The notes under the pieces are model-generated. The model was not told the origin of the DNA and ran no database searches. It worked only from the letters and a program-made list of their open reading frames with translations. Below, in pieces: positions 16,663 to 24,190 of a stretch of 62,862 bases of DNA (positions are counted from its first letter, which is position 1; every line of letters begins with the position of its first letter). The position numbers and the translations under genes are program-made. Origin of the DNA: an uncultured Pseudomonadota bacterium (GTDB taxonomy: Bacteria; Pseudomonadota; Alphaproteobacteria; RF32; CAG-239); contig CASEYY010000038.1 in assembly GCA_949292335.1 (NCBI GenBank), positions 1-62,862 on the forward strand. Reading direction: 5' to 3'.

Positions 16663-17561
16663 TGCGTCGTCAAGATTTTGAATTTTTGCTTGATATGCTC
16701 AAAGATAATGCCGGTTGGGAATTTGACGAATCGCAATACTTTATCATCGATAAAAAAATATCTAACTTTATCCGCGAAAAAGGTTTTAATACGGTTGAGG
16801 ATTTGATTCTGGAACTTAAAATGGATAGAAAACCGCTTATTTCTCAGGTAGTTGAGGCAATGGCCTTTTCCGATACTTCTTTCTTTAGAGATTTTGATGT
16901 ATTTTTCCGTTTTCAAAATGCATTATTGCCCGAAATTAAAGAAAAATGCCGGGCGGCCAAAAAACTAAATATCTGGAGTTTGGGCTGCTCAACCGGGCAA
17001 GAAACTTATTCTATAGCCATGGCTGTAGCCAAAGCTAATAAGATGTTTGCCGACTGGGAAGTCAGTATTGTAGGATCAGATTTATCATCTCTTTCCATAA
17101 GCAAAGCTCAGCACGGAAAATATAATAATTTTGAAATCCAGATGGGAATGAATGCCAGAACAATCTTGGAGTTCTTTACTTTGGAAGACGATATGTGGTC
17201 GGCTAATGAAGATATAAGAAAAATGGTGGAATTTCGTCGATATAATATGCTGGAAGACATCGTAACCAAATCAAAATTTGAAATTATTTTCTGCCGTAAT
17301 GTGTTGCGGTATTTTGCTCCCGAATATCAAGACAAAATACTGCAGAGAATCAGCTCTCATCAACCGCAAGGCGGATATTTATATTTAGGGAAAAATGAGG
17401 TCATTCCTTCTATTGAAAAATACTATTATCGTCTTAATAACAACACCGGAGCTTATGTTGCCATCGGCAATCAAAACACTTTGTCAAACACCGAAATTTC
17501 CGTTGAAGATACCAAAGACACTACCATGCCAAGCTTTGTAAGACCTAAGTTTTTGGCTTAG
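16662..17561 (+). CDS. cheR: Chemoreceptor glutamate methyltransferase CheR
   Basis: 299 residues; the ATG at 16662 overlaps the upstream stop (TAATG). Helical N-terminal domain to about residue 65 with the AFSDTSFFRD motif (68-77), then the SAM-binding Rossmann domain with GCSTGQETYS at 108-117 and a second acidic strand IVGSDLS near 138. The stretch IIFCRNVLRYF near 207 fits the catalytic core. It methylates glutamates in chemoreceptors, setting adaptation. No cheA, cheB, cheW or receptor gene is in the window, so this CheR is separated from the main chemotaxis cluster or serves a dedicated pathway with ChpT. Confidence 0.92.
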   Translation: MRRQDFEFLLDMLKDNAGWEFDESQYFIIDKKISNFIREKGFNTVEDLILELKMDRKPLISQVVEAMAFSDTSFFRDFDVFFRFQNALLPEIKEKCRAAKKLNIWSLGCSTGQETYSIAMAVAKANKMFADWEVSIVGSDLSSLSISKAQHGKYNNFEIQMGMNARTILEFFTLEDDMWSANEDIRKMVEFRRYNMLEDIVTKSKFEIIFCRNVLRYFAPEYQDKILQRISSHQPQGGYLYLGKNEVIPSIEKYYYRLNNNTGAYVAIGNQNTLSNTEISVEDTKDTTMPSFVRPKFLA

Positions 17562-17586
17562 ATAATTTACTATCACAAACAAAAAA

Positions 17587-17621
17587 AACACCTCTTACCA
17601 AAATTAGTAAGAGGTGTTTTT
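17587..17621. terminator. Bidirectional terminator between cheR and the Cys-rich gene
   Basis: 12-bp perfect stem AACACCTCTTAC/GTAAGAGGTGTT with an 8-nt loop, an A run on the left and T run on the right, lying between two convergent genes. Confidence 0.9.
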
Positions 17622-17630
17622 GGTTAGCGG

Positions 17631-18857
17631 CTATTTCCACCAAGCGAGGTATCCATCCCAGTATGTACTGTAGTCGTACTCGCCGGTCGCACATCCTATG
17701 ATGCAGTAGCAGGTTTTATTTTTATAAGTTTCTGTTTCATATATAGCCCCCGCTGGTGGTTCATCTTCCTGACAGTTATTGTTCGTATTGCACCCAGTCA
17801 CTTTGTAGCAAGTAAGACCAAACTTTGTAGCGCTGATGTAATTAAAACTACTGCCTGGCTTTTCCACATAATATTTATTTGCAGAAACACAAGACATAAC
17901 TTTACACTGTACCTTATTGGCACCATCGATAGAATATGTAGTTCCAAAGCCGACATGTCCTACACTTTGGTTGGTACAAACCCTGGTATTGTTATCAATT
18001 AAGGTCGGGTCATCCAAACATCCGACTGTTTTATAACATATCTCTCCATTAAATGAATGTGATTTGTAGCTTATACACGGGCTGGTCGGAGCAGCAGTAT
18101 AACACATGTTTTCGGTGCTACAACCATTGTAGTAATAAAGTGTTGCTTGTGTGAACAATGGCGGTGTATAAGTGTGTTGTTCATGACATGTTAAATTTGA
18201 GTTTGATGTCTGTGCAGACACAAAAATATTAGTTTTGTCATAATCTAGCGCATAGACACACTCAAGTGTGGATTCATCAAAAGGTTTTTGGGTTTTATAT
18301 GTTACTGTTTTTCCCCCTCCATAAGGTCCTGGATCCAAATTAAATGTACGACTATTGTTCCCGAGTGCCAAGTATGGAGATTTGCATTTAAAATCACTAA
18401 TTCTATAACATTGCGGCCCTTTGCCTTGTGCTATTGTTCCGTTATATGTAAACATATCTCGGTCGTATCCGCTGGGTAATTGTATGTATCCGTCGGCACA
18501 TTCGCATGATGAATACTTCTCTTCCTTTCCATCATTACATATGGCTGTTGTATTGGTAGGCTTCTTATATCCGGTGGTGGTACAGTCACTGGCTTTATAT
18601 TTATACACTGAAGGACACGAACACGTCCAACATTTCGTCCCATCAAACAACCTTTTTTCATTACATGTTGCATTTGATGTTTCTTTTTTTTCGTCTTCGT
18701 TCATATAATTATACGAAGCACAGGTAGGAGTTACCTTTGTCTCGGTTAATTGCTTTAGTTGATATTCATGAACCGGAACTACTTTGGCATAAGATAATGA
18801 TGTCAGACATGTTGCTAACGCAATAGCTACGACACCCGTTTTTACTGATTTTGACAT
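17631..18857 (-). CDS. Secreted Cys-rich repeat protein, unknown function
   Basis: 408 residues from ATG 18857 (GAGGTG 7 nt upstream; an ATG four codons earlier overlaps that site). Signal peptide with cleavage after LSYA. The mature chain has 27 cysteines in about 385 residues. A short module recurs three times near the C-terminus: GEICYKTVGC, GLTCYKVTGC and KTCYCIIGC; more distant C-x-C pairs occur earlier (CWTCSC, SCECADGY). It is also rich in Thr, Asn and Tyr, unlike neighbouring proteins. The composition suggests a disulfide-stabilised surface or periplasmic protein. I cannot assign a family. A likely promoter (TTGCAT, 17-bp spacer, TAATAT) lies in the AT-rich gap upstream. Confidence 0.65.
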   Translation of the reverse strand: MSKSVKTGVVAIALATCLTSLSYAKVVPVHEYQLKQLTETKVTPTCASYNYMNEDEKKETSNATCNEKRLFDGTKCWTCSCPSVYKYKASDCTTTGYKKPTNTTAICNDGKEEKYSSCECADGYIQLPSGYDRDMFTYNGTIAQGKGPQCYRISDFKCKSPYLALGNNSRTFNLDPGPYGGGKTVTYKTQKPFDESTLECVYALDYDKTNIFVSAQTSNSNLTCHEQHTYTPPLFTQATLYYYNGCSTENMCYTAAPTSPCISYKSHSFNGEICYKTVGCLDDPTLIDNNTRVCTNQSVGHVGFGTTYSIDGANKVQCKVMSCVSANKYYVEKPGSSFNYISATKFGLTCYKVTGCNTNNNCQEDEPPAGAIYETETYKNKTCYCIIGCATGEYDYSTYWDGYLAWWK

Positions 18858-19006
18858 AGCACACCTCAAATCATTGAGAATATTATGGACACATCCTAGT
18901 TAAATATTACCATTTATTTGCTTTAAATGCAATTCATTTAATGTTTATCATAAAAATCTTAACAATTCCGTAACATAAGTTAATTTCTTGTACTAAATTA
19001 TCTAAT

Positions 19007-22000
19007 CTATTGATTTTCAACAAAATTATCATTCCATATGTCTTTTAGCGAATTGGGACTTAGAGCCGATAAGGGATTAATACTGATTTCGGGATCGTCA
19101 ATATTGCCTTTTATTGTGTAATTTACCGCAAATACCGTACCGTCTCGGCCGCTAAGCAAATTGCCGACCAACGGTATCTTGCCGATAAAGCTGTTTAGGC
19201 CGTAAGCCGGTGCTATCATCCCTCTGAATGATAAAAGCTCATCATCTCCGTTGTATCTGCCGCTACCCGAAATCCCTATTACATTGCCAAATGCTTTGGC
19301 TCCGTTTAATTGTAACTCCGAGTCGGAATACTCAAAAGGTGTATCAAAATGCGTGAAGGCTATTCCATCTCCCGATAACATATCAACCATACCGGTCAAT
19401 GATGATAAAGTCAGCAATTTGGCAAAAATATTGGTCTTAACCACATTAAAATCTCTGGCCTTGATATGCCCGACAAATTTCTTGTCGCTTCCCCTTTTGG
19501 CATTTATGCTCAAATTTCCGCCTCTGACATAGTCATATAAATGCAAAAATCTTAAAGCCGAACCGGCATCGTTACTGTTGATACTCAATAAATATTCCCC
19601 ATTGGGACGCGAGTTATAGTCTAATTTGAGCTGCGACGGCTTTTTTTCTTTCGTCGTACGGCGACCAAAGTTACCGACCAAATGCATATCATCAATCCCT
19701 AAACCTTTTACCAATTTGGCCGAACCGGCAAAGTTATTGATCCCTACATTTTTTCCGGTCCATAATTTGTCAACCGCTATGTTGATATTGGCGTTGGGAA
19801 CATTCTTTTCCCAATCATCTTCATCTTTTTGGGCCGTTACAGCCTGTTGTAGTTGGCTCGACTCTGATATCTTAGCTTTTTCTTCGGCAAAAAACTCCGA
19901 CAAATCATAAGACGAACCCGATACAATAACTTTTATTTGTTCTTGCGGAGTATAGCTAAAATCTATCTTGGCTTTGGCATTGGTCTTTGCCCCCTTTATC
20001 TCTCCTATATCTATACTTGAAACCTTCCCCTGTTTATTAAATTCTACCTGACCGGAAACCTTAAAATCAGGTTTAGAAAGATTAAATCGGGGGATTGATA
20101 CCACTTTATCTCTTCTTATATCAAGTTGAGCCGTTATTTCTCCGACAACTCCCGAGGGCTTTTTGTACCCTAAAAATGAATAATCAATATCCGTATCTTT
20201 CAGATTTCCATGTACATCCGCAACCGTTTTGTCTTCGGAATATACAGTTATAATGGCTTTGGCCGGTATTGTTCCGGTTATATATGGTGACGATAGTGCC
20301 TTAACATCAAGACCAAGCTTTTCTTTGAAACTGTTATCAAAATTAAATCCTATATTGTATTTTCTTAAATAAGCAGATGAAACAAAGTTTTCATCCCATT
20401 CAAATGTCAACGGCAAACCCTCTATGTTGGCAACACCTGACAATAACATATGTTTATTGTCTAATTCCAAATTTAATGTCTTGGCCTCTATGGTTTTATC
20501 TTTAATGATATCTTTCATTACTACATCTTGCAGAACGGCTTTAACATTAACATTTACTTCTTCCGGCCTTAAATCTTCTTTAAGCTCAAAATCCATGCTT
20601 AAATCCGCAATCGCACTGCCTTTTACCATTTCCGGTTTAAGCCCTATACTGCTCGGATATTTGAGCGGTTCATGGTCAACCAAACGCAAAATATCACTTA
20701 TGCTGCCGATACCGCTCAACTCTAATTTCAAAAAATTATCTTCCGCCGTCAAATCATACAAATCTACATAACCGTGGTTTAGTATTACATCGGCCGACTT
20801 GGCTCTGTCGGCCTCTATTATTATATTGTTTTCGCTAAATGTGGCTTTGCCATATATGTCGGTGACTTTGGGCATTTCGTTCAGATACAGAAGAGTGCCG
20901 CCCTCAATATAGGCCGTCCCGCTTAGCTTTTGAAAACTAATTCCTTTAGACTTCTTATCATAGCCAAAGCTAAAGGTAAAATCGCCGTTTTTTATTTCTC
21001 CGTCAAACAAGCTTTCCTTGCACCATTTCCATGCCTTATCACCAAAATATTTGGGCCAATAGACCGTCAGATTATCGGTTGCCAAAGAAGGTACTTTGGC
21101 GGTAATGTCTATTGCCATATTTTTTAATGATGAATGAAGCAAATAGTCTTTCAGACCTTTTACCTCCAAACCTAAACTTGCCTTTTGCCCGTCAAGATTC
21201 AATCCGGCATCGCTTATCTTGACACTATCTAAATTACCACCAATCTGCCCTTCCAAAATTAGTCCCGATATGTTGTAATCGTAGCTATCATCGGCAGAAA
21301 ACTTTATAACCCCTTTCTCTCCCTTAAAATCAAAATTGATGTAATCGATAATCTTTTCACTGTTGGCTAATATATTATCGCGATATTTGCTTAAATTTTG
21401 CAGATTAAGTGCTGTATTTAACTCGCCATGTAAAGGTACCTTGATATTGTAAAAACCTTTCGATGAGGTGGCCGGGGTTATTAATTCCAGCAAATCGGCC
21501 GGTATTAAATCCGAAAAATAAAATTTCATTGCCGCTTTATTATCCGAATAGTCATAGCTGACCGACAAACCTAACGACGAGGTACTGTCATTAAACGGCA
21601 TTAAGGCATTTATCTCCGTGGTTAGTTCGCTAAACCCGCGATTAAAACTGTAATTTACATCACTAAACTGCCATTTTTTACCCAAATCAACTTCCAAAAG
21701 CTCAACATCGGCTCGGCTTATCTCTATCGAATTGACATAGCTCTCCGGATAAACATTGTCTTCGGAATTGAAATGCTCCCAAAAATTCTCGGCCTGCTCA
21801 AAATAGTACTTCAATTTTTGCCGATTTATTTCTTCATTATCTTGTTTTTTTTCTTTTTTTAATCCGTACTTACTAAAAATAAAAATCTTGGGCTGTTCGA
21901 CCTCTATGGTTGACGGAGCAATCACTCCTCGCAAAAGGGCCTTTATACTAAATGACAAAGCAACCTTGGGAGCAGTAATGGTGATGGCTCCTTCTTTTTT

Positions 22001-22255
22001 GTAGGTTACATTACCTGCTATAATCCGCAGCGGTTGTACCGAACGAACCAGCTCCAAGTTTACCCCGTCTAAAGTTACCTGATAATCGGTATCATCATGG
22101 TTTAATGCCTTAATTATATAGGGCTTTAAAAACGGCAAACTGATAGACCCGCGGTATAACTGCCAAATAAACAGAAGCAGACATACCAGCAAAATAACGC
22201 CGATAAAATCGGTAATCTTATGTATCTTATAACTGCGGTTACTCAGCTTTTTCAT
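19007..22255 (-). CDS. Large AsmA-like/DUF3971 (YhdP-type) envelope protein
   Basis: 1082 residues from the ATG at 22255, chosen because it gives a basic N-terminus (MKKLSNRSYKIHK) directly before a single membrane helix at about 15-38; an upstream start is possible but adds an unrelated tail inside the previous gene. The long extracytoplasmic part is made of beta-rich repeats with DUF3971-like sequence, and the end (about 960-1070) has the AsmA-like C-terminal region with LTGMVDMLSGDGIAF and GMIAPAYGLNSFIGKIP. AsmA-clan proteins (TamB, YhdP, YdbH) bridge the periplasm and help phospholipids reach the outer membrane. It overlaps the hydrolase gene upstream by 17 nt. Confidence 0.85.
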   Translation of the reverse strand: MKKLSNRSYKIHKITDFIGVILLVCLLLFIWQLYRGSISLPFLKPYIIKALNHDDTDYQVTLDGVNLELVRSVQPLRIIAGNVTYKKEGAITITAPKVALSFSIKALLRGVIAPSTIEVEQPKIFIFSKYGLKKEKKQDNEEINRQKLKYYFEQAENFWEHFNSEDNVYPESYVNSIEISRADVELLEVDLGKKWQFSDVNYSFNRGFSELTTEINALMPFNDSTSSLGLSVSYDYSDNKAAMKFYFSDLIPADLLELITPATSSKGFYNIKVPLHGELNTALNLQNLSKYRDNILANSEKIIDYINFDFKGEKGVIKFSADDSYDYNISGLILEGQIGGNLDSVKISDAGLNLDGQKASLGLEVKGLKDYLLHSSLKNMAIDITAKVPSLATDNLTVYWPKYFGDKAWKWCKESLFDGEIKNGDFTFSFGYDKKSKGISFQKLSGTAYIEGGTLLYLNEMPKVTDIYGKATFSENNIIIEADRAKSADVILNHGYVDLYDLTAEDNFLKLELSGIGSISDILRLVDHEPLKYPSSIGLKPEMVKGSAIADLSMDFELKEDLRPEEVNVNVKAVLQDVVMKDIIKDKTIEAKTLNLELDNKHMLLSGVANIEGLPLTFEWDENFVSSAYLRKYNIGFNFDNSFKEKLGLDVKALSSPYITGTIPAKAIITVYSEDKTVADVHGNLKDTDIDYSFLGYKKPSGVVGEITAQLDIRRDKVVSIPRFNLSKPDFKVSGQVEFNKQGKVSSIDIGEIKGAKTNAKAKIDFSYTPQEQIKVIVSGSSYDLSEFFAEEKAKISESSQLQQAVTAQKDEDDWEKNVPNANINIAVDKLWTGKNVGINNFAGSAKLVKGLGIDDMHLVGNFGRRTTKEKKPSQLKLDYNSRPNGEYLLSINSNDAGSALRFLHLYDYVRGGNLSINAKRGSDKKFVGHIKARDFNVVKTNIFAKLLTLSSLTGMVDMLSGDGIAFTHFDTPFEYSDSELQLNGAKAFGNVIGISGSGRYNGDDELLSFRGMIAPAYGLNSFIGKIPLVGNLLSGRDGTVFAVNYTIKGNIDDPEISINPLSALSPNSLKDIWNDNFVENQ

Positions 22256-23078
22256 TTTTATCCAACCATTGCAAAATGTCTTGATAATTTTTATAGTCAT
22301 ACAAATCCGAATGCCCAGCTCCGCCATAAATTATCAATTTTTTGGGTTCTGAAGCATTGTTGTACAAAGCCTTGGCTCTGGCAACCGGAACGACCTTGTC
22401 TTTATCGGCTCCCATTATCAAAACCGGAATGTCTATATCCTTAATTTTGACTAAATTCTCATAGCGGTCTTTAACAATTAAATCAAACGGAAATACCGGC
22501 CAAAACCTTTGCTTAACTACATTGATTACACTGTCAAACGGAACTTCCAAAACCAATGAGGCAAATTTATCTTGTTTTCCTTTTTCATAAACGGTATTAA
22601 CCGCCGTATAACTGCCCAAAGACATACCGTAAATAATCATATCGGAATTCTTATAGCCTTGAGAATTAAGGTAATCAATCGCGGCCACGGCGTCAGCGGC
22701 CAAATTGGCTTCACTCAACTTGCCTGCAATACCGCCAAAACCCCGGTATTCACCGATAAAAACGCCGTAACCTTTGTCAATAAACGGAATGAGTTTGTTG
22801 TAAAAGGCTCCGATGTTATGTGAATTGCCATGGAAGTAAACTACTATTTTGTGCTCTGTCTGGGGTTTAACAAACCAGCCATACAACTTGGTGCCGTCCG
22901 ATGAAGTATAGGTTACTTCTTCGGCTCTAAATCCGTCGCTCTGAGCTTGAGCCAAATCAGGTTTACTCGTATCCGGAGCATAAAAGTAATATTGCGGCAA
23001 AAAATACACCGAACAACAAAACAGCAAATAACATAATAATGCAATTTCTCCGCTTCGCCGTAAATATTTATTGAGCAT
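22239..23078 (-). CDS. Membrane-anchored alpha/beta hydrolase (BEM46/ABHD13-like)
   Basis: 279 residues from ATG 23078, which has GGGAG 6 nt upstream; ATG 23084 abuts that site. A hydrophobic segment at 12-28 anchors it or exports it. The fold shows the oxyanion motif YFHGNSHN, the nucleophile elbow GMSLGS (S153), the acid near 225-227 (GADKDKVVP) and H256 (GGAGHSD). This is the esterase/lipase-like group related to BEM46 and ABHD13; the substrate is unknown. Its start overlaps the 3' end of prfB and its end overlaps the AsmA-like gene, so the three are translationally linked. A lipid-related role next to an AsmA protein is plausible but inferred. Confidence 0.85.
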   Translation of the reverse strand: MLNKYLRRSGEIALLCYLLFCCSVYFLPQYYFYAPDTSKPDLAQAQSDGFRAEEVTYTSSDGTKLYGWFVKPQTEHKIVVYFHGNSHNIGAFYNKLIPFIDKGYGVFIGEYRGFGGIAGKLSEANLAADAVAAIDYLNSQGYKNSDMIIYGMSLGSYTAVNTVYEKGKQDKFASLVLEVPFDSVINVVKQRFWPVFPFDLIVKDRYENLVKIKDIDIPVLIMGADKDKVVPVARAKALYNNASEPKKLIIYGGAGHSDLYDYKNYQDILQWLDKNEKAE

Positions 23079-24181
23079 TGTCATCTCCCAGTTTATCGGC
23101 TAAGGCCGCCGACAAAAATAAATCTATATCGCCGTCCAATACCGCTTTGGTATCGGAAGTTTCAACCTCAGTTCGCAAATCTTTTACCATCTTATAGGGC
23201 TGCAAAACATAAGAACGAATTTGGTATCCCCAGCCGTTATCACCCTGATTGTCTCTTTGCTCTTGAGCTTTATCTTCTCTTTTCTTGATTTCTATTTCAT
23301 ATAGTCTTGCTTTAAGCATTTTCCACGCCGTATCACGATTTTGAAACTGTGATCTTTGATTTTGGCACTGCACCACAATACCGGTGGGAATATGAGTGAT
23401 TCTTACCGCAGAATCGGTCTTATTGATGTGCTGTCCGCCGGCACCGGACGCCCTGTATGTATCGACACGGCAATCAGCTTCGTTTATATTAATCTCTATA
23501 TCATCGTCAATAACCGGATAGACCCCTACCGAAGCAAAACTGGTGTGGCGGCGGGCGTTGCTGTCAAACGGCGATATTCTGACCAAACGATGAACTCCGC
23601 TTTCCGATTTTAACCAACCGTAGGCGTTGTGTCCGCTGATTTTTATGGTGGCAGACTTAATTCCGGCAACATCTCCTTCGGTTTCTTCAACATATTCAAC
23701 CTTGTAGCCATGTTTGTCGGCCCAACGCGAGTACATCCTTAACAGCATTTCGGCCCAATCTTGAGCCTCGGTACCTCCGGAACCAGAGTGAACTTCCAAA
23801 AAGGTATCATTACCGTCGGCTTCGCCGGATAGCAAAGCTTCCAATTCGGCGTGTTTAACCTGCTCTGATAAATTGGTCAACTGAATCATTATCGCGTCTA
23901 ACGCGTCTTCATCACTCTCTGCTTCCGCAATTTCTGCTAACTCATATAAATCCGCAAAAGACGAACTCATCCTATCAAAATTGTAGAGCCCATATTCTAA
24001 TGTAGTTTTCTCGCTCATCAGCTTTTGAGCTTTGGCGGCGTTATTCCATAAGTCAGAATCTGCGGTTAAACTTTCTAATTCCGATAATCTCAGCAGAGAG
24101 TTATCGTAGTCAAAGAGACCTCCTGAGCAATTTTAGCGATTGCTCTATATTTTGACTGGTTTCATAGATATCGGCACGCAT
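23068..24181 (-). CDS. prfB: Peptide chain release factor 2 (programmed +1 frameshift)
   Basis: The first part runs from ATG 24181 for 23 codons to CTT at 24115-24113, followed by an in-frame TGA (24112-24110). Skipping one base gives GAC and a continuous frame to 23068, 370 residues in total, the normal RF2 length. The second part includes the peptidyl-hydrolysis motif GGQ (ASGAGGQHINKTDSAV) and the SGSGGTEAQDW domain. A stop-codon reading SPF-type element is expected between them. RF2 ends translation at UGA and UAA. A predictor that ignores the shift would start this gene falsely at MSEKTTLEYG (24018). Confidence 0.95.
24109..24124 (-). promoter_or_regulatory. prfB programmed frameshift signal
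   Basis: On the minus strand: AGGAGG (24124-24119), TCT, CTT TGA C. The Shine-Dalgarno-like block lies 3 nt before the slippery CTT codon, the same spacing as in E. coli (AGGGGG-TAT-CTT-TGA-C). Low RF2 lets the ribosome slip forward and make RF2, an autoregulatory loop. Confidence 0.95.
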
Positions 24182-24190
24182 TTTATTCTC

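Noticed and set aside
23068-24018. A short RF2 starting at MSEKTTLEYG
   Set aside because: The upstream 23-codon frame, the AGGAGG block and the CTTTGAC site show the full frameshifted gene.
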